DNA of 64,000 nt, taken from assembly GCA_965212525.1 (NCBI GenBank), contig CBDBVC010000032.1:1-64000 (forward strand). The letters run 5' to 3'. The notes beneath the pieces are model-generated. The model searched no databases, was not told the origin of the DNA, and saw nothing but the letters and a program-made list of their open reading frames with translations. This DNA comes from SZUA-38 sp965212525 (GTDB lineage: Bacteria; Pseudomonadota; Gammaproteobacteria; Xanthomonadales; SZUA-38). Each line of letters opens with the position of its first letter. The stretch's first letter is position 1. The position numbers and the translations under genes were made by a program. Positions 26,255 to 35,371 of this stretch are shown here, piece after piece.

Positions 26255-27494
26255 AGCGCAGGGCCTCGACCGGGTCGGTCCTTGATGCCCGCCAGGCCGG
26301 ATACAGGGCCGCGACCAGCGACAGTGAAAGCGTCAGTATCGTGATCTTTAGGACATCGTCCATGTGCAACTCCGAGGGCAGTTTCGATATGTAGTAGACA
26401 TCAGCCGGCATGAACTGCATGTCCAGCTTGGTTTCGATGAAAGCCACGATGGCCTCGACATTACGAGCCAGTAGCACACCTCCGGTGACCCCGAGAATGG
26501 TTCCCAGTATGCCGATCAATGTGCCGGTGACCATGAACGTTCGCATGATCACACCGGGTGAGGCGCCGATGGTCTTCAGTATCGCGATATCAGACCGTTT
26601 TTCGGTCACCACCATGACCAGCGTCGAGATGATATTGAAAGCTGCTATGGCGATCAGCAGGGACAGGATCACGAACATCATGGTCTGTTCCATTTTCACG
26701 GCTCTGAACAGATTGGCATGCCGCCTGCTCCAGTCCCGAACCAGGAAATAACCACCGAGCTGATCCCTGAGTTCCGCAGCAATGGGTGCTGCCTGAAAAA
26801 GGTCGTCCACCTTGATACGAATGCCCTCGGCACCGGACTGTATCTTGAACAGACGTGCTGCATCCTCGATATGAATCAGCGCCATGGCCCGATCCGCTTC
26901 TTCAATGCCCATCTCGAACACACCGGATACCGTGAATCGCTTGACCTGGGGCACTGCACCGGCTGGAGTCGCCTTGATCGTCGGGGCAAACACCGTCACC
27001 TTGTCACCCACATTGGTGCCCAGTACGGCGGCTAGACCTGCCCCCAGAACGATCCTGAATTCACCGGCCTGAAGATCATCCATCCTGCCGAAAATCATGT
27101 TGTCACCAACTTCGGAGACAGTTGCTTCGCTTTCGGGCAGAACACCACGAACCTGCGCACCGGTAATCTGGTAACCCTTCAGCAGGGTTTCCTGGTCGAT
27201 ATAGGGTGCGACACCGACAACTCGAGGGTGGGCAGACGCCGTGGCGATCACCTCATCCACATTGTCGAGACCATAATCCGGACGACTGATGGTGGCATGC
27301 GACACAAAACCGAGAATACGTTCACGTATCTCGGTCTCGAATCCGTTCATCACAGATAGCACCGTGATGAGAACTGTCATGCTCAATGCAATGCCCAGAA
27401 TCGAGATCACGCCGATAAAGGAGATGAACTGATTATTTCGCTTGGCACGCAGATATCTGAAGCCGATGAAGAACGACAGAGGTTTATATGCCAT
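26247..27494 (-). CDS. lolC: lipoprotein-releasing membrane protein LolC/LolE family
   Basis: The 415-residue MacB-fold protein has one N-terminal membrane helix after FIGFRYLRAKRNNQFISF, a large periplasmic domain (about residues 45-260) and three C-terminal helices, with the coupling region VVTEKRSDIAILKTIGASP and the ending YPAWRASRTDPVEALRYE. These are diagnostic for LolC/E. Only one such gene is present beside lolD, so the exporter may be the single-protein LolF type working as a homodimer; a second copy elsewhere cannot be excluded. Confidence 0.94.
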   Translation of the reverse strand: MAYKPLSFFIGFRYLRAKRNNQFISFIGVISILGIALSMTVLITVLSVMNGFETEIRERILGFVSHATISRPDYGLDNVDEVIATASAHPRVVGVAPYIDQETLLKGYQITGAQVRGVLPESEATVSEVGDNMIFGRMDDLQAGEFRIVLGAGLAAVLGTNVGDKVTVFAPTIKATPAGAVPQVKRFTVSGVFEMGIEEADRAMALIHIEDAARLFKIQSGAEGIRIKVDDLFQAAPIAAELRDQLGGYFLVRDWSRRHANLFRAVKMEQTMMFVILSLLIAIAAFNIISTLVMVVTEKRSDIAILKTIGASPGVIMRTFMVTGTLIGILGTILGVTGGVLLARNVEAIVAFIETKLDMQFMPADVYYISKLPSELHMDDVLKITILTLSLSLVAALYPAWRASRTDPVEALRYE

Positions 27495-27609
27495 GTTGTT
27501 TCCCGGGTTCCGGCTTGTTGCGACAGAACCTCACTGAGTTGACGGCCCTGCCCTGTTCAATTTCACGCATACGGTGTCTCGGCCTCCACAGCCAAACCAA
27601 ACATCATCG

Positions 27610-27993
27610 TTATATATCCGCTGACACGGCACGTTGCAGCAAGTGTCGGTAGTCATCCTGCTGACCATACCTGCAGACCATTAACCGATAAGACCGCGCC
27701 AGCGACTTAAGTTCAAGTATCACGACCCACTTTGATCGGAACAGAATGGTAACTGCCCATGCACGATAGAGCCTGCCATTGCGATGCTTCAGACGGATTC
27801 CGCTGACACCCGACCAGACCATCGACTGCCATGGGCTCCTGTTGAGCCAGAAGGCCATGCAAACCAGTGCCCACATGATCACGGCAATGATCTGATGCCA
27901 GAAAACACCCGATTGAACAGCAACGGCAAACAGGGCGATGAACAAAAGGCCGGCCAGCGTGACCGCCACCCGAGGACTGAGCGCCAGTGTCAT
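27610..27993 (-). CDS. ygfX: YgfX-like membrane protein
   Basis: The 127-residue product has two close membrane helices near the N-terminus (about residues 6-22 and 28-44) and a basic soluble tail (WVVILELKSLARSYRLMVCRYGQ). The size, the helical hairpin and the position directly after sdhE match E. coli YgfX (CptA), which has been tied to cell-shape control. ATG 27993 is four bases past the sdhE stop and is preferred to the ATG at 28032, which would overlap sdhE by 35 bp. Sequence similarity is weak, so the call rests largely on context. Confidence 0.65.
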   Translation of the reverse strand: MTLALSPRVAVTLAGLLFIALFAVAVQSGVFWHQIIAVIMWALVCMAFWLNRSPWQSMVWSGVSGIRLKHRNGRLYRAWAVTILFRSKWVVILELKSLARSYRLMVCRYGQQDDYRHLLQRAVSADI

Positions 27994-27997
27994 CAGC

Positions 27998-28240
27998 TCA
28001 ATTCTTGTTTTGCCTTCGGATCTGTTGAACAAGTGTCTTCATCCCTGAATTATCCGGCGTGACACGGCCTGAAAGCCAGTCCCAGAGCTTGTCATCCTCT
28101 GTATCGAGCAACTGCATCAGCTGGCTGCGTTCATCATCATCCATCTGAGGCAGCCTGTTTTCGACAAAACGGGTCAGCATGACGTCAAGCTCCAGCATGC
28201 CACGCCGACATTTCCATGTGATGGATCGTGGATCGCTCAT
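27998..28240 (-). CDS. sdhE: FAD assembly factor SdhE
   Basis: SdhE helps attach FAD covalently to the flavoprotein of succinate dehydrogenase. The 80-residue protein has the essential RGMLELD motif (R13-G14-x-x-E17) and the family's LMQLLDTEDDKLWDWLSGR segment near residue 40-58. Size is typical. It is followed at once by the YgfX-like gene, and a second dehydrogenase assembly factor gene lies 83 bp upstream. Confidence 0.95.
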   Translation of the reverse strand: MSDPRSITWKCRRGMLELDVMLTRFVENRLPQMDDDERSQLMQLLDTEDDKLWDWLSGRVTPDNSGMKTLVQQIRRQNKN

Positions 28241-28323
28241 GTTGCCAGCACCCGGCCTGTCACAGCCATGTCATTGTCGATGCGAACTGGTTGCTGAACA
28301 ATGGCTGATCAGGACAATTCATG

Positions 28324-28512
28324 TCAGAAATCGGAACAACGGCCATTCACTTCCCAATCACCATAGCGGGTTGGCTCAGGTCCTTTTGGCCCGTTGATCT
28401 CGCGGGTCTTGGCGGTCGCGCCCGTGTGTTCGGCCGGGTTCAGACCCTCATGATCTGACCCAGCCTGTTCTGACTTTGTGGCACGCTGTTTTTTATCTGA
28501 TTCTGTGTCCAT
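28324..28512 (-). CDS. SDHAF4-type succinate dehydrogenase assembly factor (DUF1674)
   Basis: This small product (62 residues from ATG 28512, or 71 from ATG 28539) ends in EINGPKGPEPTRYGDWEVNG followed by RCSDF. That is the C-terminal signature of the SDHAF4/DUF1674 family (GPKGPEPTRYGDWE...GRxSDF), which in mitochondria protects the flavinated SdhA subunit. The N-terminal part is polar and variable. ATG 28512 has an AGAAGG ribosome binding site and is preferred. It is adjacent to sdhE, whose product acts at the same step. Confidence 0.85.
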   Translation of the reverse strand: MDTESDKKQRATKSEQAGSDHEGLNPAEHTGATAKTREINGPKGPEPTRYGDWEVNGRCSDF

Positions 28513-28581
28513 GGCGCTGATGCCTTCTGCTGCCCGCATGGTAAACTGTCACGATGATGCACAGTGTACGGACATGGCCAC

Positions 28582-29460
28582 ATGATTGCCATTGAAAACT
28601 ACTACAGTCTGGTCACGGCAGAAGGTAAGGACTGTGTCGATTACATCAATCGCATGATGACCATCGATATTGACAGCATGAGTGTGAACACAGCCGCACT
28701 GGGCGCCCAGCTGGCTGCCAATGGGCGCGTCATTGCCCCGATTCTCTTCATCAGGCTTGAACAGCATCTGGGCATGCTGTTACATCCGACTCTGGCAGAC
28801 ACGGTCGTCACGGAACTGAACCGATTCAGGTTCAGATCGAAGGTCGAGTTCAACACACATGAGTACTTCAGGTTCTTCGCACTTCAGCAGCGTGATCAGC
28901 TGCATAACGATGCAGCACAGTTCGCTGTCACAGCACGGGTCACATCCGATGCAGATGGTCACACACTTGATTTTGCAGACGGACGTAAACTGCTTGTCAG
29001 CAGTGACGAAAAACTCACCTCTGTCGCCGCTGATAATGCCTGGCAGATTGAGGATATCAAGAACGGAATCTGCTGGCCTGGCGCCGCTGCCAGTGATCGT
29101 TACATACCCCAGATGCTGGGGTTTGAATCACTCGGTGCCATCGATTTCCGCAAGGGCTGTTTTCCGGGTCAGGAAGTGGTGGCGAGAATCAGGTACAAGG
29201 GTCGCGTCAAGCGTCATTTGTACCGCTGTCATGCCAGCGCCGCACTCGAATGTGGCGACACACTGAGTCAGGACAACCGTTCACTCGGTGAGATCGTGAC
29301 CGCGTGTGACACTGCCGACGGCACGATCGGACTGGCCGTGCTGAAGGAATCCGTTTGTCTGGATGACGATGTGTGGCATGATTCCAGCGGTTCGGTGTTG
29401 CAGGCGCTTGAGCCAGTGACAGCCTTGCACAGAGACAATAAAAGTGTGAACTTTCAGTAA
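28582..29460 (+). CDS. ygfZ: tRNA-modifying/iron-sulfur protein YgfZ
   Basis: YgfZ is a folate-binding relative of the glycine cleavage T protein, needed for some iron-sulfur enzymes such as MiaB. The 292-residue product has the signature KGCFPGQEVVAR (K-x-C-x-x-G-Q-E) near residue 191-202, where the cysteine is essential in E. coli, and RYKGRVKRHLY after it. ATG 28582 is chosen; GTG 28564 is an alternative. It is divergent from the SDHAF4/SdhE genes, the usual ygfZ-sdhE arrangement. Confidence 0.93.
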   Translation: MIAIENYYSLVTAEGKDCVDYINRMMTIDIDSMSVNTAALGAQLAANGRVIAPILFIRLEQHLGMLLHPTLADTVVTELNRFRFRSKVEFNTHEYFRFFALQQRDQLHNDAAQFAVTARVTSDADGHTLDFADGRKLLVSSDEKLTSVAADNAWQIEDIKNGICWPGAAASDRYIPQMLGFESLGAIDFRKGCFPGQEVVARIRYKGRVKRHLYRCHASAALECGDTLSQDNRSLGEIVTACDTADGTIGLAVLKESVCLDDDVWHDSSGSVLQALEPVTALHRDNKSVNFQ

Positions 29461-29531
29461 AATACAGACTCAATTGGATGTAAAGTGGTGAATACTGCGA
29501 TATAAAAAGACTAAACTCAGGGCGTAGAAAA

Positions 29532-30326
29532 ATGAAACGACTCATATCTTCTTTGATCATCGTCAGTGCTTTGTGGTGGAAGCCTGTAACTGCAGACGTA
29601 CTCAATCTGGTTATTGAACCGGGATACCCACCTGAACGAAGTCGAGAAGTTTATCAACCCCTGATTGAATATCTCAACAGGACCACCAATCACCAGATCA
29701 ATCTGATCACGCCGAAGAATTACAATGCCTACTGGCAATCCCTGAAAACCGATGGGGCCTCACACCTGTCTCTCGATGAGGCACACATTGCAGGTTACCG
29801 AATAGAAAAACTCGGTTACGATCCACTGGTCAAGACATTCGAGGATCAGAGTTATACCCTGATCATCGGTCAGACCGTGGTTGATGAATCACTCAAGGGT
29901 CTGCTGGGCAAGAGCATCGCGACTGTTTCTGCCCCTAGCCTCGGTTACATGATGTTGATCCAGGCTTACAAGAACCCGCTTCAGCAACCTGTGTTTGCAT
30001 CAACGGCATCATCCTGGATGGACACAGTGGAGATCGTGTTTGATGGTTCAGCCGATGCCGCCATGGTTCCCACCTGGCTGGCACAACGCTATCCCAATCT
30101 GTATCCGATCTATGATTCTGAAACCTTCCCCGGCAGCGCCATTCTGGCGTCACCAGATGTTTCTACCGAAACACGTGATGATATCAAGCAGGCCCTGCTC
30201 GTACTGCACGAGGATGATGAAGCCTACACTGTGCTGGCAGAACTCAATATCTCCCAGTTCGAGGAAGCCACCAGTGACATGTACAGGCCTCACGCCAACA
30301 TGCTCAGACGTATCATAGGTTACTGA
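29532..30326 (+). CDS. PhnD-like periplasmic substrate-binding protein
   Basis: The 264-residue protein has a signal peptide (MKRLISSLIIVSALWWKPVTA, cut near 21) and the two-lobed fold of phosphate/phosphite/phosphonate-binding PhnD proteins: VIEPGYPPERSREVYQPLIEYL at the start and FDGSADAAMVPTWLAQRYP in the second lobe. The second-lobe region LLGKSIATVSAPSLGYMMLI corresponds to the hinge area of the family. No permease or ATPase is adjacent, so it is either an orphan binding protein or a sensor input. The ligand cannot be read. It lies 71 bp after ygfZ in an AT-richer gap with a TATAAA element. Confidence 0.75.
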   Translation: MKRLISSLIIVSALWWKPVTADVLNLVIEPGYPPERSREVYQPLIEYLNRTTNHQINLITPKNYNAYWQSLKTDGASHLSLDEAHIAGYRIEKLGYDPLVKTFEDQSYTLIIGQTVVDESLKGLLGKSIATVSAPSLGYMMLIQAYKNPLQQPVFASTASSWMDTVEIVFDGSADAAMVPTWLAQRYPNLYPIYDSETFPGSAILASPDVSTETRDDIKQALLVLHEDDEAYTVLAELNISQFEEATSDMYRPHANMLRRIIGY

Positions 30327-30330
30327 ATAA

Positions 30331-30358
30331 AAAAGGAAAGTTGCCGAACACTGGCAAC
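30331..30358 (-). terminator. terminator of the PilZ-like gene
   Basis: On the minus strand GTTGCC and GGCAAC form a 6-bp stem with a 7-base loop, followed by TTTCCTTTTTT. It lies 46 bp past the stop of the minus-strand gene at 30404 and also faces the end of the PhnD-like gene, where no T run follows. Confidence 0.5.
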
Positions 30359-30403
30359 ACAAATCTTACCCGTCCAGATCAGGATTGTTTGCCCAGACCC
30401 TGA

Positions 30404-32119
30404 TCAGACCAGCTGGTTGACTGCCTGATCGATCATCTGATCCTCGTCTGAGATGTATTGCTTGTTGATCTGATACATGCAGAACGAGGCACTTTTCTGA
30501 ACCAGCTCACCAATTTCAACACTGCCCGTCCAGTAACGGCGATCTTCATACCAGGCAACGGCCAGTTCTTCAGTGTCCCTGGGCAGATAACTCTGAACCA
30601 CAAGATACTGACAGAAATCATTGAGTTCGGCACCGAAATCACTGAGTATCAATGCACTGCAACAGGTGCCACCCTTCAGGTCATCCTCAACAGCTGCCGG
30701 CCTCAGATCCTGACCGATGATGGCAACACCAATCATCAGTTCAGTCGGGCTGATGGCATTGAGCCAGCGCACACTGGCCAGCATGTGAACCTGGTCCTTT
30801 TCGTCAAACAGGGTGGTTGCCAGTCTCAGAACCTCGCCGATGCGGATTTTCATGTCGCTGGTATCGGTTATCCTCAGACAGTAGCCACCAATGCTCTGAT
30901 TGACCAGCTCTGCCTCATATACCTGCGATCGCTTTCGCTTGCCGACGATGATGTTCTGGCTACTGATGGGTTCGCGTGACTTGGAAAACTGGTCGTCTCG
31001 AATCTGTTCGAGGAAATAGCCAAAGCTGATGTTGCCGGCTTCGTGGTAATGTGCTGCAGACAGACCAATCGAGAACACGAAGCGGTGATCCCCTTCGATT
31101 CTGTGATTCTCGCGTGAAATCCGCTTGCGCCAGAACGTGAGTATTCGCTCCAGCAACAGCGCATCAAAAATAATGGTCTTGCCGTCATCCTCGACCAGCG
31201 TCACTTCATGCTCACCCGGACGACGCGTTTCTATCTTGCTTTCCATCTCGCGCTTGAGTGCAATCAGATCGAACACGTAACTGGCATTGACGGACTTGTC
31301 TTCCGATTCAACCAGTTCCGGAATTTCGGTTTGCTTGATATCGATCAGGAAATGTCCCGGCAACAGCTGTGACACGTTCGAGCGGTGCTTGACGGTGCAC
31401 TTTTGCACCCAGCTGCGACTGGCACGATAGATCTGTTCAATCGAAGCCTGTGATGCACTGGTCAGGTTGCTTACTGCCAGCAGCATGATGCGGCTGTACG
31501 AATCCCTTATGGTGGATTCCCTGCCCTGTGGATCCGACAGGATATTGCGAAAACGCTTGCTGGCCAGTCCGTTGCGCTCGGCAAAGGCATAACAGGTGTG
31601 CAGGCAGCGCCAGAATTTCATGTGAATGTTCTGGTACAGCAGTGACGACTTGTGAATGACATGCAGACTGATACGCATCACGGCGTGTATCGCATGACCG
31701 GCCTTGCGCTTGTTGATCATCGAAACGGACGTGCCATTGATCGACAGCTGATCGATCAGGATCAGGTGCGCCACGTTGAATTCGTTCAACAGTGTCAGCG
31801 ACTGCTGTCCGAGTTCATGCAGATTCTTGCTCAGCGGGAACACCGCGTCGCGATATTGCAGGCGAGCGTTGTTGGTTACATTCGCCGTGATGTCGACCAG
31901 TTTTTCAAGCACCGCGGTCCGCAATCGTGGTGAGATTCGGGTTCTATTGAGCTCTTCGAGGGCATCAATGACTGAAGTACTCAGCGCCGACAGATTGGCC
32001 ACAGGCAGCGCATTGTACCAGTCTTCAAAACTGTGCTTGCTGGCAAAGATGCCATTGCTCGACGGTTTTGACTGGGTTGGTACCAGTGCAGATAGATCGT
32101 GTTCCTGACTTGCCACCAT
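30404..32119 (-). CDS. large PilZ-like domain protein of unknown function
   Basis: This 571-residue soluble protein has no signal peptide or membrane helix. Residues 1-380 are helical and of no family I recognise. A PilZ-like part begins near 425 with VGKRKRSQVYEAELVNQSIG: the basic KRKR stretch precedes NQSIGGY, which fits the [DN]-x-S-x-x-G motif, followed by beta-rich LRITDTSDMKIRIGEVLRL and a VRWLNAISPTELMIGVAIIG strand pair. Whether cyclic di-GMP binds is uncertain, because the spacing between the two motifs differs from the small PilZ protein at 5.6 kb. It is monocistronic, with a promoter at 32167-32196 and a terminator at 30331-30358. Confidence 0.65.
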   Translation of the reverse strand: MVASQEHDLSALVPTQSKPSSNGIFASKHSFEDWYNALPVANLSALSTSVIDALEELNRTRISPRLRTAVLEKLVDITANVTNNARLQYRDAVFPLSKNLHELGQQSLTLLNEFNVAHLILIDQLSINGTSVSMINKRKAGHAIHAVMRISLHVIHKSSLLYQNIHMKFWRCLHTCYAFAERNGLASKRFRNILSDPQGRESTIRDSYSRIMLLAVSNLTSASQASIEQIYRASRSWVQKCTVKHRSNVSQLLPGHFLIDIKQTEIPELVESEDKSVNASYVFDLIALKREMESKIETRRPGEHEVTLVEDDGKTIIFDALLLERILTFWRKRISRENHRIEGDHRFVFSIGLSAAHYHEAGNISFGYFLEQIRDDQFSKSREPISSQNIIVGKRKRSQVYEAELVNQSIGGYCLRITDTSDMKIRIGEVLRLATTLFDEKDQVHMLASVRWLNAISPTELMIGVAIIGQDLRPAAVEDDLKGGTCCSALILSDFGAELNDFCQYLVVQSYLPRDTEELAVAWYEDRRYWTGSVEIGELVQKSASFCMYQINKQYISDEDQMIDQAVNQLV

Positions 32120-32166
32120 GTGTCGCCCTGATTCCTCTCCGGGTAGCTCACCCGCTCGTCAGCTAG

Positions 32167-32196
32167 AGTATAGGGGCTTGTGGCGATCAACGTCCA
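32167..32196 (-). promoter_or_regulatory. likely promoter of the PilZ-like gene
   Basis: On the minus strand TGGACG (32196-32191) and TATACT (32172-32167) are 18 bp apart. The -10 is good and the -35 matches four of six. The leader would be about 40 nt. Confidence 0.42.
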
Positions 32197-32269
32197 GTGA
32201 ACAAAAGTTAACAATTCTTGACCGTTGGCAGATGATCTCCAGGCAGCAGTGCGAAATCAGTACTCTCTG

Positions 32270-35200
32270 TCAGATTTCGGCATCCATTCCGGCCAGAGGA
32301 TCAGCCGGTGCCGATCGCTTTCTTCCGCGCCGGGCATTTTTTATCAATCGCTTGCCCCACAGACGCATGTCGTCGAATGTGACATAGATGGTGGGGAGGA
32401 CACAGAGGCTGACCACCGTCGAAAAGGTCAGACCACCGACAATGGCTCTGGCCATCGGATAGTATGGCGGTCCCTCGCCACCGAGCTGAGTGTCTCCAAT
32501 GCATAATGGAAGCAAACCGAGTACGGTTGTTCCCACGGTCATCAGAATCGGCCTCAGACGGTCACGACCGCCCTGCACCACGGCATCTGTCCGGCCCATG
32601 CCATCACGGCGCAATCGATTGATGTGATCGATCAGCACGATGCCATTATTCACCACCACCCCGACAAGAATCAGCATACCTATCATTGCCATCAGGGAGA
32701 ACGAGGTGCCGGTCAGCAGGAAGAACCAGTAGACACCGATCATCGAGAACAGGATGCCTGTCACGATCGTGAACGGATGTATCAGTGATTCAAACAGCGC
32801 CGCCATGATGAAATAGATAAACAGCACCGCCAGCAGCAGATTTCGGATCATCTTCTGCAGCTGCTCCTGGTCCAGCTCGAAATTGCGACCAGGCGACCAG
32901 CTGTAACCGGCCGGGAGTGCAAAACTCTCCATTCGTTCTTCAATTGCTGCCTTGGCCGCATCCGGCTTGAGGTCATTGAGCGCACCCTGGATGGTAATCG
33001 AAGTCTTGCGATTGCTGCGAATGATGCTCTGCGGCCCACTGCTGACACTGATGTCAACCACCGATGACAGAGGGATGCGCTGGCCATCAGGTGCATCCAG
33101 CTTGATTGACTTGAGGTTGTCGATGCTTTGAGAATCAGCATCGGAAAACTGCCAGCGTATCGGCACTTCGCCATCCGGACCACGGAAGGAATTGAGTTCG
33201 GTGCCGCGCATGGCAAAGCTGATCACTGTGGCAATCTGCGTGGCGTTCAGGCCATAGGAGGCCGCCTTGTCACGATTCACCACAACATTGATTTCACGGT
33301 CACCCGATGACTGGTCTGTGGTCAGATCGACCAGACCCTCGATCGGTGACAGATGGAAAATGACATCGTCTGCAATATCACGCAACACCTCGGACGAATC
33401 CCCGTAGATGACGATACTGGCCCCGTTGCTGGAATTGGACTGCTGCCAGCCGAAGGTCGGTTTGCCGATGGTGATCTGAGGCATGCCTTCTCTGATCATG
33501 TCCTTGATGACCGACGAATCCTTGATGGCCATGTCAGAATCTGTCAGCAGAATGGTCGTCTGGGCATTGCCCTGTTCGTCCCAGTAACTGTAGACGCTCT
33601 TGATCTCCAGCTCCTCCTGGTTGCCGTAGAGATAATTCTCGATCTTGTCGATCCCCTCCTTCTGAATTTCATCGAGGGTGTAGCTGCCCAGCAGGTTGTA
33701 ATTCATGAACAACCGCCGATCATTGGTTTCCGGGTTCATTTCCGTTTCGACCACATTCATCGGAATCATCACCGAGATCACATAGAGGAATATGAAGAAC
33801 CAGGCCTTGTAGCGGTGTTCAAGGGTCCAGCGGAGGAATCGTGCATACTTGTTCTTGATGCGGTAAATAAAGGACTTTTCACGCCGTTCAACCGCTTTCG
33901 GATCGACCCGCATGCGCGTTGTCAGCAGTGGTATCAGTGTCTGGGCTATCACCAGCGAGGCCAGTAATGACACACAGATGGCGATCGCCACGTGTCTCAG
34001 GAACAGCGATATGATGTCGGGTTCACCAAAAATGTTGGGCAGGAACACTGCCATCGTCGTGACCGTGCCCGCCAGTACGGCCAGACCGACTTCCCTGACA
34101 CCCTTGCTGGCAGCCTTGACGGGGTTGGTCTCGCCGTGTTCACGCTGCGAGATGATGCTCTCGCTGACCACGACAGCATTGTCCACCAGCATGCCGACAG
34201 CCAGCATCAGTCCCATCATCGACAGGATATTGAGCGTCAGACCCAGCAGGTACATCACACCGAGGGTGATGGTCAGTGACAGCGGTACTGCCAGCGATAT
34301 CATCAGCGTCATGGGAATGTTGCGAATGAACAGGAACAGGACAATCAGGGAAAACAGGGCCCCGAGTAATCCCGCTCCGAGTAGATCCGACAATGACGAG
34401 GTGACACCAGCCGCCTGGTTCTCAAGAATGAAAAGCTCGATGCCGCGCATTTCCTCCCGTTCACTGGCAGCATTCACCTCGCTCAGGATCGATGCGGCAA
34501 CCTCGACCAGATTGGCACCACGCTCACGAAAGATCTGCAATCCAACAGCATAGTTCTGGTCAAGATGGCGCGAATAGTCACGTTCACCTGGCGCATAGGT
34601 CACCTCGGCAATTTCATCCAGCCGTGTCCCGTTTCGGTCAATCACAAGCTGACGAATCTCATCAACGCTCCTGAACTCGCCTACCGGATTCACCAGATAG
34701 CGGCGACCCTGATTCGACATCAGCCCGGCCGATACGGAAAAGTTGGACCTTGACAGCAGTGTGTTCAGTTGCTGCATGTCAATTCCGCGTGCCTCGACCT
34801 GATCGGCCAGCAGATCGATATGGATCTCCTTGGACTCGATTCCCTGCAGTTCCACTCGTGCGACACCGGGCAATCGTTCGATCGGCCTGACCAGGTTGCG
34901 CTGCAACTTGTCATAGGCATTGGAAAGATCAAGGTCTGAGGAAATTCGCAGAGACAGCATTTCCTCGTCCTGAGTGTTGAACTTGAACACCAGGAACCGT
35001 TGCAGATCCGCCGGGAACTGATCTCTTGCGGCTTCCAGTCTGGCCTTGGCCTCCACCGACTGGGTACTGACATCCATTCCCCAGTCGAAGATCAGGGCAA
35101 TCATGGCCCCGTTTTCATCCGAGGTGCTCTGGATGAAATCGACGCCCTTCAGGGTGGCCAGAATCTCTTCTGCCGGCTGGGCCAGAACGCGTTCAGATTC

Positions 35201-35371
35201 CAGCGGAGTCGACCCCGGATACGGGATGCTGACTGCGATAAATGGTGCCTCGATTGCCGGAAACAGTTCCAGCGGCAGCAGACGTGCCGAAAACAGTCCG
35301 AGCACCAGCAACGAGAAAAAAATCATGGCCGTGGTTACCGGCCGCCGGATACTGAACTCGGCAGGTGTCAT
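32270..35371 (-). CDS. RND efflux pump inner-membrane subunit (second of pair)
   Basis: This 1,033-residue permease belongs to the hydrophobe/amphiphile-efflux RND family. It has the 12-helix plan with two large periplasmic loops, starts MTPAEFSIRRPVTTAMIFFS, and has the TM4 proton-relay segment AVGMLVDNAVVVSESI, where the usual Asp-Asp pair reads Asp-Asn. Its start overlaps the stop of the preceding RND gene by four bases. The two pumps are only distantly alike, so they could form a mixed trimer as MdtB and MdtC do. Substrate unknown. Confidence 0.92.
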   Translation of the reverse strand: MTPAEFSIRRPVTTAMIFFSLLVLGLFSARLLPLELFPAIEAPFIAVSIPYPGSTPLESERVLAQPAEEILATLKGVDFIQSTSDENGAMIALIFDWGMDVSTQSVEAKARLEAARDQFPADLQRFLVFKFNTQDEEMLSLRISSDLDLSNAYDKLQRNLVRPIERLPGVARVELQGIESKEIHIDLLADQVEARGIDMQQLNTLLSRSNFSVSAGLMSNQGRRYLVNPVGEFRSVDEIRQLVIDRNGTRLDEIAEVTYAPGERDYSRHLDQNYAVGLQIFRERGANLVEVAASILSEVNAASEREEMRGIELFILENQAAGVTSSLSDLLGAGLLGALFSLIVLFLFIRNIPMTLMISLAVPLSLTITLGVMYLLGLTLNILSMMGLMLAVGMLVDNAVVVSESIISQREHGETNPVKAASKGVREVGLAVLAGTVTTMAVFLPNIFGEPDIISLFLRHVAIAICVSLLASLVIAQTLIPLLTTRMRVDPKAVERREKSFIYRIKNKYARFLRWTLEHRYKAWFFIFLYVISVMIPMNVVETEMNPETNDRRLFMNYNLLGSYTLDEIQKEGIDKIENYLYGNQEELEIKSVYSYWDEQGNAQTTILLTDSDMAIKDSSVIKDMIREGMPQITIGKPTFGWQQSNSSNGASIVIYGDSSEVLRDIADDVIFHLSPIEGLVDLTTDQSSGDREINVVVNRDKAASYGLNATQIATVISFAMRGTELNSFRGPDGEVPIRWQFSDADSQSIDNLKSIKLDAPDGQRIPLSSVVDISVSSGPQSIIRSNRKTSITIQGALNDLKPDAAKAAIEERMESFALPAGYSWSPGRNFELDQEQLQKMIRNLLLAVLFIYFIMAALFESLIHPFTIVTGILFSMIGVYWFFLLTGTSFSLMAMIGMLILVGVVVNNGIVLIDHINRLRRDGMGRTDAVVQGGRDRLRPILMTVGTTVLGLLPLCIGDTQLGGEGPPYYPMARAIVGGLTFSTVVSLCVLPTIYVTFDDMRLWGKRLIKNARRGRKRSAPADPLAGMDAEI

